In this document: positions 7,382-15,521 of the stretch, piece after piece
How positions within the stretch are numbered: the first letter of the stretch is position 1
Layout: the number at the start of each line of letters is the position of its first letter
The notes under the pieces: generated by a model
What the model was told of the DNA's origin: nothing
Seen by the model: the letters and a program-made list of their open reading frames with translations, nothing else
Databases searched by the model: none
Translations under genes and position numbers: made by a program
NCBI RefSeq assembly: GCF_011044975.1
Contig: NZ_JAAKZV010000064.1
Location: 1-35,217 of the forward strand
Length of the DNA: 35,217 nt
Direction: 5' to 3'
From: Streptomyces coryli
GTDB taxonomy: Bacteria > Actinomycetota > Actinomycetes > Streptomycetales > Streptomycetaceae

Positions 7382-8830
7382 ATGACCGTACTCGCCCTCG
7401 ACCAGGGCACCTCGGGCACCAAGGCACTCGTCGTCGACCCCGGCGGCGGCATCCTCGCCGTGGCCGAGGTGCCCGTGACCGCCGCGTATCTCCCGGGCGG
7501 CGGTGTGGAGCAGGATCCGGCGCAGCTCCTCGACTCGGTGCTGCGGGCCGGCCGGGAGGCGTACGAGCGGGCCGGCCGCCCGCCGCTCGCGGCCGTCGCG
7601 CTCGCCAACCAGGGCGAGACCGTCCTCGCCTGGGACCGCGCCACCGGAAAGCCGCTCTCCCCGGCGATCGTCTGGCAGGACAGCAGAGCGCAGCGGATAT
7701 GCGACGAGCGCGCCGACGCCCGCGACTGGGTGGCGCACCGCACCGGCCTGGTCCTCGACCCGTACTTCACCGCCCCGAAGATCACCTGGCTGCGCGCCAA
7801 CGTCACCCGCGAAGGCGTCGTCACCACGACCGACACCTGGCTGCTCCACCACCTCACGCGAGGCGGCGCCTTCGTCACCGACGCCGCCACCGCCTCCCGC
7901 TCGCTGCTCCTCGACCTCGACGCGGTCGCCTGGGACCCGGAGCTGGCCTCGCTCTTCGGCGTCGACCCCGCCGAGCTGCCGCGCATCGCCGCCTGCGACG
8001 AGGTCGTCGGCACGACCACCGCCTTCGGCGATACGGAGGTGCCGGTCGCCGGCCTCGTGGTCGACCAGCAGGCCGCCCTCTTCGGCGAGAGCTGCTTCAC
8101 CGCGGGTACGGCCAAGTGCACGTACGGCACGGGCGCGTTCCTGCTCGCGAACACGGGCGAGCGGGCCGTCCGCTCGGGTTCCGGCCTCACCACCTCCGTC
8201 GCCTGGCGCGCCGGCGGCGCCACCCCGTACTGCGTCGACGGCCAGGTCTACACGGTCGCCTCCGCCATCCGCTGGCTCGCGGACCTCGGCCTCATAGGCT
8301 CCGCCGCCGAACTGGACACCGCGGCAGCCGCAGATGACGCGGGCGGCGTCCTCTGCGTCCCCGCCTTCGCAGGCCACGCCGCCCCCTGGTGGCGCTCCGA
8401 CGCCACCGCCTCCTTTACGGGCCTCACCCTCGCCGCCCGCCGCGAACACCTCGTGCTCGCCGTCCTCCAGGGCGTCGCCGCCCAGATAGCCGAGCTGGCC
8501 GGGCTGGTCGCCGCCGACATCGGCGCGCCCCTGACCCGGCTGCGCGCCGACGGCGGCCTCACCGCCAGCGCCACCCTGATGCAGGCCCAGGCCGACCTCG
8601 CCCAGGTCCCCGTCGACGTCTACCCGTCCCCGCACGCCACCGCCCTCGGCGCGGCGGCGCTGGCCCGGCTGGCGGTCGAGCCGGGTCTCCCGTCCGCCGA
8701 GGCGGTGGGGGAGTGGCAGCCGGGCCGCACCTACGAGCCGCGCTGGCCGGCCGAGCGGGCGGCGGAACACCTGGAGCGCTGGCGGGAGTCCGCCGCCGCG
8801 ACCCTGCCGGGGGCGGCCGCTCGTGACTGA
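7382..8830 (+). CDS. FGGY-family carbohydrate kinase, glycerol-kinase-like
   Basis: The 482-residue protein shows the FGGY fold in order: phosphate loop ALDQGTSGTKALV, VALANQGETVLAWDRATG, IVWQDSRAQR, TGLVLDPYFTAPKITWL, VVDQQAALFGESCF, the signature-like AKCTYGTGAFLLANTG, and the C-terminal LRADGGLTAS. The PYF-KI-WL and DQQAALFG stretches point to glycerol kinase and not xylulokinase, so it likely phosphorylates glycerol or a related polyol with ATP. It overlaps the next gene by 8 bp (GTGACTGA), so it is coupled to a GlpA-like dehydrogenase fusion. An out-of-frame ATG at 7369 precedes the chosen ATG at 7382. The inverted-repeat element ends 44 nt upstream. Confidence 0.9.
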   Translation: MTVLALDQGTSGTKALVVDPGGGILAVAEVPVTAAYLPGGGVEQDPAQLLDSVLRAGREAYERAGRPPLAAVALANQGETVLAWDRATGKPLSPAIVWQDSRAQRICDERADARDWVAHRTGLVLDPYFTAPKITWLRANVTREGVVTTTDTWLLHHLTRGGAFVTDAATASRSLLLDLDAVAWDPELASLFGVDPAELPRIAACDEVVGTTTAFGDTEVPVAGLVVDQQAALFGESCFTAGTAKCTYGTGAFLLANTGERAVRSGSGLTTSVAWRAGGATPYCVDGQVYTVASAIRWLADLGLIGSAAELDTAAAADDAGGVLCVPAFAGHAAPWWRSDATASFTGLTLAARREHLVLAVLQGVAAQIAELAGLVAADIGAPLTRLRADGGLTASATLMQAQADLAQVPVDVYPSPHATALGAAALARLAVEPGLPSAEAVGEWQPGRTYEPRWPAERAAEHLERWRESAAATLPGAAARD

Positions 8831-11339
8831 GGCGCACCTCCCGTACGACATAGCCGTCATCGGCGCCGGCGTCGTCGGCTGCGCGATCGCGCGCGAGCTG
8901 GCCGGGCACGAGCTGAGCGTCGCGGTCCTCGACGCCCGCCACGACGTCGGCGACGGCACCAGCAAGGCCAACACGGCGATCCTGCACACGGGTTTCGACG
9001 CGACGCCGGGCACGCTCGAGGCGCGTCTCGTACGGCGGGGCCACGAGCTGCTCACGGCATACGCGCCCACCGCGGGCATTCCGGTCGAGCGGGTCGGCGC
9101 GGTGCTGGTCGCCTGGACGGAGGAGGAGCTGAAGACGCTCCCGGCACTGGCGGAAAAGGCCGCGGCGAACGGCTACGACCGCTGCGAGCTGGTCTCCGAG
9201 ACCGACCTGCGCCGCCACCTCCCCGCCCTGGCCCCGGGCGCCCTCGGCGGCCTCACCGTGCCCGACGAGTCGGTCATCTGCCCGTGGACGACGACCCTCG
9301 CCTACGCCACCGAGGCCCGCGCCCGCGGCGCCGAACTCCTCCTCGGCCACCGCGTCCTGGCCGCCGAGCCCGACGCGGACGCCACCGTGCTGCGCACCAA
9401 CCGCGGCCCGGTCGCGGCCCGCTGGGTGGTCAACGCCGCGGGCCTCGGCGCCGACACCGTCGACGCCCTCTTCGGCCACCACCGCTTCACGGTGACCCCG
9501 CGCCGCGGCGAGCTGATCGTGTACGACAAGGCGGCCCGCCCGCTCGCCGACCGCATCGTGCTCCCGGTTCCGGGCCCGTGGGGCAAGGGCGTGCTGATCT
9601 GCCCGACCGTCTACGGCAACGTCCTCCTCGGCCCGACGGCGGAGAACCTCACGGATCGCACCGCCACGGGGACGTCCCGGGCGGGCCTGGACCAGCTCCT
9701 CGCGAAGGGCGGGCGGCTGATGCCGCGACTGCTGGCGGAGGAGGTGACGGCGACGTACGCGGGCCTGCGGGCGGCGACGGACCGCGAGGACTACGTGATC
9801 GCGCTGGACACCGAACAGCGCTACCTGCTGATCGGCGGCATCCGCTCGACGGGCCTGTCGGCGTCACTGGCACTCGCGGAGCACGCGGCCGAACAACTGC
9901 GGGCAGCGGGTGTGCCATTGACCCGCCGCGCCGCCCTGCCGCCCACGCCGCGTATCCCCAACGCGGTAGGCGAGTCCCCCCGCCCGTACGAGGACGCCGA
10001 ACTGATCGCGAGCGACGGCGCATATGGCCGCATCGTCTGCTTCTGCGAGCGAGTGACAGAGGGCGAGATCCGCGCCGCGCTGTCGTCCCCGCTCCCGCCG
10101 GCCGACGCGGGAGGCCTGGCCCGGCGCACCCGGGCGGGCAGTGGGCGGTGCCAGGGGACGGCATGCGGGGCGCGGGTGGCGCGATTGCTGCGGGAGGGGA
10201 CGGGAGCCGACACGGGGCCGGCAGCGGACGGCGTCCCCGATGACCGTCGCGCAGCCTGCACCGCAGCCGCTGGCTACCCAGCAACCGGGGCACCGTCCGG
10301 TCCGGCAGCCCGTGCCGCATCCGCCGGCCGGCCGGCAACTGGGGCTGCTGCGTCCGATCCGTCCGCCCGCTCGACCGCCAACGCCGCCCACTCAACTCCC
10401 ACCGCCCTCACCCCCGACGTCGTCATCGTCGGTGCCGGCCCCGCCGGGCTTACCGCCGCCGCCCGGCTGGCGGTCCGGCTCGACGGTGGCGTGCTCGTCC
10501 TTGACCGCGAGCCCGAGCCGGGCGGCGTACCGCGGCACTGCCGCAATCGCGGGTTCGGGCTGCGTGACCTGCGCCGTCCGCTCACCGGCCAGGGTTACGC
10601 CCACGCGCTCGCGCAGCGCGCCGCGGCCGCCGGGGCGGTGGTTCTCACCGACGCCACCGTCACCGGCTGGTCCGACGCCCGCACCCTCGACGTCACCACG
10701 CCGGAGGGCCGCCTGCGGGTGAGCGCCGACGCCGTCGTCCTCGCCACCGGCGCCCGCGAACGTCCCCGCCACGCCCGCCTGATACCCGGGGACCGCCCGG
10801 CGAGCGGGATCTACACGACCGGGCAACTCCTCACCGGACTGGCTGACTTCACCGGCCACCGCGCCGTCATCCTCGGTACGGAGCCGCTCAGCTGGTCCAC
10901 CGTCACCACCCTCCGCCGCGTCGGCTGCCGGACCGCGCTGCTCACCACCGAGCGCCCGACACCCGGCTCGTACGCCCAACGCCTCCGCCACGGCGCCACC
11001 GTCGCGACCCGCACCCGCATATCCCGTATCGACGGCCGGAACGGCAGCCTCGCGGCTGTCGAGATCGAGCACCTCGTCACCGGCCAGCGCCGCACCATCC
11101 CCTGCGACACCCTCGTCCTGACCGGCGACTGGACCCCCGACCACGAACTCGCCCGCGCCGCCCACCTGGACCTCGACCCGGTCACCCGCGCCCCACTGGT
11201 CGACCCGACCCTCCGCACCAGCCGCCCGAGCGTCTACGCCGCAGGCGCCCTCATCCACCCGGGCGGCACAGCAGCGAACGCCGCCGCCACCGGCCGCCGC
11301 GTCGCCGACCAGGTCCTCGCCCAGTGGGGCGGCCGCTGA
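8823..11339 (+). CDS. Fusion of GlpA-like FAD dehydrogenase, [2Fe-2S] BFD domain and a second FAD/NAD oxidoreductase
   Basis: The 838-residue protein is unusually long. Residues 1-380 are a GlpA/GlpD-type dehydrogenase (DIAVIGAGVVGCAIARELA; TSKANTAILHTGFD). Residues about 400-450 are a BFD-like [2Fe-2S] domain with four cysteines (CFCERVTEGEI and GRCQGTACGA). Residues about 455-530 are a low-complexity Ala/Pro/Ser/Thr linker. From about 531 comes a second dinucleotide-binding flavoprotein (VVIVGAGPAGLTAAARLA, GGVPRHCRNRGFG, ASGIYTTGQLLTGL), like the NAD(P)/FAD partner usually encoded by a separate gene. With the coupled glycerol-kinase-like gene it suggests oxidation of glycerol 3-phosphate or a similar sugar-alcohol phosphate, with electrons passed through the cluster to the second flavin. 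The fusion and linker may be natural or result from joining two genes. Confidence 0.85.
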   Translation: MTEAHLPYDIAVIGAGVVGCAIARELAGHELSVAVLDARHDVGDGTSKANTAILHTGFDATPGTLEARLVRRGHELLTAYAPTAGIPVERVGAVLVAWTEEELKTLPALAEKAAANGYDRCELVSETDLRRHLPALAPGALGGLTVPDESVICPWTTTLAYATEARARGAELLLGHRVLAAEPDADATVLRTNRGPVAARWVVNAAGLGADTVDALFGHHRFTVTPRRGELIVYDKAARPLADRIVLPVPGPWGKGVLICPTVYGNVLLGPTAENLTDRTATGTSRAGLDQLLAKGGRLMPRLLAEEVTATYAGLRAATDREDYVIALDTEQRYLLIGGIRSTGLSASLALAEHAAEQLRAAGVPLTRRAALPPTPRIPNAVGESPRPYEDAELIASDGAYGRIVCFCERVTEGEIRAALSSPLPPADAGGLARRTRAGSGRCQGTACGARVARLLREGTGADTGPAADGVPDDRRAACTAAAGYPATGAPSGPAARAASAGRPATGAAASDPSARSTANAAHSTPTALTPDVVIVGAGPAGLTAAARLAVRLDGGVLVLDREPEPGGVPRHCRNRGFGLRDLRRPLTGQGYAHALAQRAAAAGAVVLTDATVTGWSDARTLDVTTPEGRLRVSADAVVLATGARERPRHARLIPGDRPASGIYTTGQLLTGLADFTGHRAVILGTEPLSWSTVTTLRRVGCRTALLTTERPTPGSYAQRLRHGATVATRTRISRIDGRNGSLAAVEIEHLVTGQRRTIPCDTLVLTGDWTPDHELARAAHLDLDPVTRAPLVDPTLRTSRPSVYAAGALIHPGGTAANAAATGRRVADQVLAQWGGR

Positions 11340-11345
11340 CTCGCC

Positions 11346-12770
11346 TCACGCCTCGTCCGTCGCCGGAGCCTGGATCCGCGGCCACTCCCGCTCGCCCTCC
11401 AGCGCGTACGCGACCTCGAGCAGCGTCCGCTCATCCCCGTCCCGCGCCGACAGCATCACCCCGACCGGCATCCCGTCCGCCGTCCGCTTCGCCCCCGGCA
11501 CCGAGATCGCCGGACTCCCGGAGACGTTGTTGAGCGGCGTGAAGGCCACATACGACGTGAGCCGCCGCATCAGCTCCTCGTACGGCACGTCGGGGGAAAG
11601 GTGCCCCAACTCCGGCGTGGTGTGCGCGAGCACCGGCGACAGCAGCAGGTCGTAGCGCCCCAGTGCCGACTCGTACGCCGCCCGCGACGCCTGCCGCAGC
11701 CGCCGCAGCACCGCCGGGGTGGCGGCGATCCGGCGCCGGTAGCGGGTCCGCAGGCCGAGGCTGAGGCCGTCCATCCGGCGGCCGTCGAAGTGCCGGTCGA
11801 GGAGCAGCCGGCCGGTGGCGGAGGCGAGGAAGGACAGCATCCCCCAGTACGTGATGAAGTCGCCCTCGAAGCGCGGGTCGAGCGGCAGCGTGCACGGCTC
11901 GACCTCGTGCCCCTGCTTCTCGAGTGCGGCCGCCGTGGCCGTCACCGCCGCCCGGGTCTCGTCGTCCGTGACCACGCCGGTGGGCGAGTCCAGCAGCAGC
12001 CCGATCCGCAGCCGGCGCTCCGACGGTCCCTCGACGAGGCCCAGCGGCGGCAGCTTCGGGCTCTGCCAGTGCCGTTCGGCGGCCGCGTAGAAGGCGGCGG
12101 TGTCGCGGACCGTACGGCTGAGGACGCCGTCGCAGACGACGTCGATCGGCAGCCGCCGCCCCTGCTCGCTGGCCACCATCCGCCCCCGCGTCGGCTTCAG
12201 CCCGACCAGACCGCAGCACGCGGCCGGGATACGGATCGAGCCGCCGCCGTCGTTGGCGTGGGCTATCGGCACCGCGCCGGCGGCGACCAGCGCGGCGCTG
12301 CCGCCGGACGAGCCGCCCGCGGAGTGGCCGGTGTGCCAGGGGTTACGGACGGCGTCGCCGCCCGGGTACTCGGTGGTGGCGTTGAAGCCGAACTCCGGCA
12401 GCCGCGTCTTGCCCAGCACCGTCATCCCGCTGGCCAGGAACTGCTCGGTGAACGGCGCGTGCTTTTTCGCCGGCCGGGCGCGGAAGGCCGCGCTGCCGTG
12501 CCCGGTGGGCAGCCCGCGGTAGTCGGTGTTGTCCTTGACGAAGGTCGGCACGCCCGCGAGGGGGCCGTCGTCCTGCAGCGCCGGGGCGTCGAAGGCGGCC
12601 ACCGCCACCGCCTGCAGCGCGGGTTCGACCTGCCGGACCCGCGCGACGGCGGCGTCCGCCGCCTCCCGGGCGCTCACGTCGCCGGCCCGGATCAGCGCGG
12701 CGAGGGCGGTGGCGTCGTGGTCGCCGAGGACGTCGTCTGCGGTGAACGCGTGCACGCGGGTGCTGGTCAT
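11346..12770 (-). CDS. Amidase signature family protein
   Basis: The 474-residue protein carries the amidase signature: catalytic Lys in TFVKDNTDYRG, the Gly/Ser-rich GHSAGGSSGGSAALVAAG with the cis-Ser and nucleophile context, and GGGSIRIPAACCGLVGLKPTRGR. It hydrolyses an amide bond; the substrate is unknown. The length is normal for the family. The ATG at 12770 lacks a Shine-Dalgarno sequence. A possible -10 (TACGCT on the minus strand, 12778-12783) lies 7 nt upstream, so the message may be leaderless. The gene converges with the oxidoreductase fusion (6-nt gap) and diverges from a serine hydrolase. An upstream in-frame extension to 12974 overlaps that gene and is rejected. Confidence 0.9.
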   Translation of the reverse strand: MTSTRVHAFTADDVLGDHDATALAALIRAGDVSAREAADAAVARVRQVEPALQAVAVAAFDAPALQDDGPLAGVPTFVKDNTDYRGLPTGHGSAAFRARPAKKHAPFTEQFLASGMTVLGKTRLPEFGFNATTEYPGGDAVRNPWHTGHSAGGSSGGSAALVAAGAVPIAHANDGGGSIRIPAACCGLVGLKPTRGRMVASEQGRRLPIDVVCDGVLSRTVRDTAAFYAAAERHWQSPKLPPLGLVEGPSERRLRIGLLLDSPTGVVTDDETRAAVTATAAALEKQGHEVEPCTLPLDPRFEGDFITYWGMLSFLASATGRLLLDRHFDGRRMDGLSLGLRTRYRRRIAATPAVLRRLRQASRAAYESALGRYDLLLSPVLAHTTPELGHLSPDVPYEELMRRLTSYVAFTPLNNVSGSPAISVPGAKRTADGMPVGVMLSARDGDERTLLEVAYALEGEREWPRIQAPATDEA

Positions 12771-12786
12771 GTCAGGCAGCGTAAGG

Positions 12787-12844
12787 CCGATCCGGGCGCC
12801 GATCGAGTGACGTGACCAGCACGCATTCCCGATGCCCGGATCGG
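12787..12844. promoter_or_regulatory. 11-bp inverted repeat between divergent amidase and serine hydrolase genes
   Basis: CCGATCCGGGC (12787-12797) and GCCCGGATCGG (12834-12844) are perfect reverse complements with a 36-nt spacer. The centre of symmetry is 46 nt from one start codon and 50 nt from the other. This placement suggests a shared operator for both divergent genes, or a looped repressor site. The left arm overlaps the presumed promoter spacer of the amidase. Confidence 0.45.
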
Positions 12845-12864
12845 ATGCTGATACGAAAGGCGTG

Positions 12865-13845
12865 ATGCTCTCCCGTAACCGCGCGTTGTGGCTGCCGGGG
12901 GCCGTGCTGACGCTCGCCGCCGGCACGGCCCTGATCGCCCTGAACCGGGGGGCGGTGCCGGCGCCGGAAGGCACCGCCCCCCTCGTGGACCGGCGGCCAC
13001 CCGTGCAGGCCGCTCAGGCCGCTCAGGCGGCGACGCAGACGCACGAGCCCGTCGCCCGTCCCGCGCAGCGCTCCGCCGCGCGTACCGCGGCGGACGCGGT
13101 GCGGGACGAGTTGGGTGCCGCCGCGGACGGCGAGCGGCTGCGCTACAGCATCGCCGTGGAGGACCTGGACACCGGCGAGTTGGCGCACTCGGCCGCGGGC
13201 TCGGGCACGTACGACACGGCCAGCATCGTGAAGGTGAACATCCTGGCGGCCCTGCTGCTGCAGGCGCAGGCGACGGGCCAGGCGCTCACCCCCGCGCAGC
13301 AGGCGCTGGCGGCGTCCATGATCCGTAACAGCGACAACACGGCCACGGACACGCTGTGGCGCGCCATCGGCGGCGGCCCGGGCCTCGCCCGCGCGAACCG
13401 CACCTTCGGCCTGACCGATACGACCCCCGGCGCCGGCGGCCAGTGGGGCCTGACCCAGACGGTGGCGGCGGACCAGCTGCGGCTGCTGCGCGCGGTGTTC
13501 ACCAGCCCGTCGCCGCTCACCCACGCCTCGCAGGACTACATCAGGTCGCTGATGGGCAGCGTCGCCGCCGACCAGGACTGGGGCGTCCCGGCGGCGGCCC
13601 CGGAGTCGGCCGGCTTCGTCAAGAACGGCTGGCTCCCGCGCACGGGTTCCGGCGAGTGGGACGTCAACAGCATCGGCCGCGTCGACTACGCCGGCCACAC
13701 CCTCCTGGTGAGCGTCCTCTCGGACCACCACGCGACCCGCGAGGCGGGCATCGCGCTGGTCGAGAAGGCGGCGTCAACGGCCGTGCACGCGCTGGTCGCC
13801 GCGGCGGACACGCCGGCCCACGGCCCGGAGACACTGGCGCGCTGA
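12865..13845 (+). CDS. Membrane-anchored class A beta-lactamase-like serine hydrolase
   Basis: The 326-residue protein begins with a basic stretch and one hydrophobic segment (LWLPGAVLTLAAGTALIAL), either a signal anchor or an uncleaved signal. A Pro/Ala/Gln-rich linker follows. The penicillin-binding fold motifs are SxxK in TASIVKVN, SDN in IRNSDNTATD, and KNG in FVKNGWLPRTG in place of KTG. It is therefore an extracellular serine hydrolase of the class A beta-lactamase/D-Ala-D-Ala peptidase superfamily. The omega-loop ExxLN is not evident, so true beta-lactamase activity is uncertain. GAAAGG at 12855-12860 sits 4 nt from ATG; a GTG one codon upstream is an alternative start. Confidence 0.85.
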   Translation: MLSRNRALWLPGAVLTLAAGTALIALNRGAVPAPEGTAPLVDRRPPVQAAQAAQAATQTHEPVARPAQRSAARTAADAVRDELGAAADGERLRYSIAVEDLDTGELAHSAAGSGTYDTASIVKVNILAALLLQAQATGQALTPAQQALAASMIRNSDNTATDTLWRAIGGGPGLARANRTFGLTDTTPGAGGQWGLTQTVAADQLRLLRAVFTSPSPLTHASQDYIRSLMGSVAADQDWGVPAAAPESAGFVKNGWLPRTGSGEWDVNSIGRVDYAGHTLLVSVLSDHHATREAGIALVEKAASTAVHALVAAADTPAHGPETLAR

Positions 13846-13937
13846 GCCCGCTGCCGCGACCGGCTGCCGCGGCTCGTTGCGGGTGGCGGTATTGCCGCGC
13901 GGCGGACATGCTTCTACGGTCGGCAGAATCCGGAGAC

Positions 13938-13951
13938 TCTACGGGTGTAGA
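13938..13951. promoter_or_regulatory. Palindromic operator candidate upstream of dihydropyrimidinase
   Basis: TCTACGGGTGTAGA differs by one base from the perfect palindrome at 41-54. It ends 15 nt before the ATG and directly abuts the ribosome site (GGGGAGAG), so a bound protein could block transcription or the initiation region. A further half-site TCTACGG lies at 13913-13919. Confidence 0.6.
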
Positions 13952-13966
13952 CGGGGAGAGCGAACC

Positions 13967-15373
13967 ATGAGCCGAACTGTCATCCGCGGCGGCCTGGTCA
14001 TCACGGCCACCGACGAGATCCACGCCGACGTCCTGATCGAGGACGGCCGCATCGCCGCCCTCGCCGCCCACGACAGCACCCTCGCCGAAGGCTGGCTGCC
14101 GGCGGCCGACCGCGTCGTGGACGCCGCCCACAAATACGTGATCCCGGGCGGCGTGGACGCCCACACGCACATGGAGTTGCCCTTCGGCGGCACCTTCGCC
14201 TCGGACACCTTCGAGACCGGCACCCAGGCGGCGGCCTGGGGCGGTACGACGACGATCGTGGACTTCGCCGTCCAGTCCCAGGGCCACCCGCTACGCGAAG
14301 GCCTCGACCTCTGGCACGCCAAGGCCGACGCCAAGTGCGCCATCGACTACGCCTTCCACATGATCCTCTCGGATGTGAACGAGTCCACCCTGAAGGAGAT
14401 GGACGGGCTGGTGGAGGAGGGCGTGACGTCCTTCAAGCTCTTCATGGCCTACCCCGGCGTCTTCTACAGCGACGACGGCCAGATCCTGCGCGCGATGCAG
14501 AAGTCGGCCGCGAACGGCGGCCTGATCATGATGCACGCCGAGAACGGCATCGCGATCGACGTCCTCGTCGAACAGGCCCTGGCGGAAGGCAAGTCCGACC
14601 CCCGCTACCACGGCGAGGTCCGTAAGGTGCTGCTGGAGGCGGAGGCCACGCACCGGGCGATCCAGCTGGCGCGGGTGGCCGGCGCGCCGCTGTACGTCGT
14701 CCACGTATCGGCGGAGGAGGCGGTGGCGGAGCTGGCCCGGGCCCGGAACATGGGGCTGCCGGTGTTCGGCGAGACGTGCCCGCAGTATCTGTTCCTGTCG
14801 ACGGACAACTTGGCGGAGCCGGACTTCGGCGGCGCGAAGTACGTCTGCTCGACACCGCTGCGGCCGAAGGAGCACCAGGCGGCGCTGTGGCGGGGGCTGC
14901 GGACGAATGACCTGCAGGTGGTGTCGACGGACCACTGCCCGTTCTGCTTCGTGGGGCAGAAGGAGCTGGGACGAGGCGACTTCTCGAAGATCCCGAATGG
15001 TCTGCCGGGGGTGGAGAACCGCATGGACCTCCTCCACCAGGCGGTCCTGGACGGCCACCTCACGCGGCGGCGGTGGATCGAGATCGCCTGCGCCGCCCCG
15101 GCCCGGATGTTCGGCCTGTACGGCAAGAAGGGCACGATTGCGCCGGGCGCGGACGCGGATGTGGTGATCTACGACCCGACGGCGGAGCAGGTGATGTCGG
15201 CGGAGACCCATCACATGAACGTGGACTACTCGGCGTACGAGGGGAAGCGGGTCACCGGGCAGGTGGAGACGGTGCTGTCGCGCGGCGAACTGGTCATCGA
15301 CCAGCGCAAGTTCGTCGGCCGGGCGGGGCACGGGGTGTATACGCCTCGCGGCATCAGCCAGTACCTCGCTTAG
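13967..15373 (+). CDS. hydA: Dihydropyrimidinase / D-hydantoinase
   Basis: The 468-residue protein is a complete cyclic amidohydrolase. Zn ligands are His66 and His68 in GGVDAHTHMELPFGG, the carboxylated Lys157 in TSFKLFMAYPGVF, further His in VVHVSAEEA, and the Asp/His stretch STDHCPFCFVGQ. It hydrolyses dihydrouracil or dihydrothymine to N-carbamoyl-beta-amino acids, and 5-substituted hydantoins in vitro. Its product is the substrate of the beta-ureidopropionase-like enzyme at 133-975, which carries a matching upstream palindrome. GGGGAGAG at 13953-13960 supports the ATG. Dihydropyrimidine dehydrogenase and a nucleobase transporter are not in the window. The serine hydrolase upstream on the same strand ends 121 nt before. 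Confidence 0.95.
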   Translation: MSRTVIRGGLVITATDEIHADVLIEDGRIAALAAHDSTLAEGWLPAADRVVDAAHKYVIPGGVDAHTHMELPFGGTFASDTFETGTQAAAWGGTTTIVDFAVQSQGHPLREGLDLWHAKADAKCAIDYAFHMILSDVNESTLKEMDGLVEEGVTSFKLFMAYPGVFYSDDGQILRAMQKSAANGGLIMMHAENGIAIDVLVEQALAEGKSDPRYHGEVRKVLLEAEATHRAIQLARVAGAPLYVVHVSAEEAVAELARARNMGLPVFGETCPQYLFLSTDNLAEPDFGGAKYVCSTPLRPKEHQAALWRGLRTNDLQVVSTDHCPFCFVGQKELGRGDFSKIPNGLPGVENRMDLLHQAVLDGHLTRRRWIEIACAAPARMFGLYGKKGTIAPGADADVVIYDPTAEQVMSAETHHMNVDYSAYEGKRVTGQVETVLSRGELVIDQRKFVGRAGHGVYTPRGISQYLA

Positions 15374-15521
15374 TCAGAAGCATCTCTCTTGCTCGGACGC
15401 GTGACCACCGGCTGTGTGCACCGGCACAAGATTCGATGCGGCACCTTGCCTCCGTACCCCGCCCCGGTAATCGTGTGCATGCCACACCAATCGGAACGGG
15501 CGGCAACGGAGGGCGGCGTCG

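Noticed and set aside
7160-9079. 639-codon minus-strand open frame opposite the kinase gene
   Set aside because: It is a shadow caused by high third-position GC. The plus-strand frame holds all FGGY motifs.
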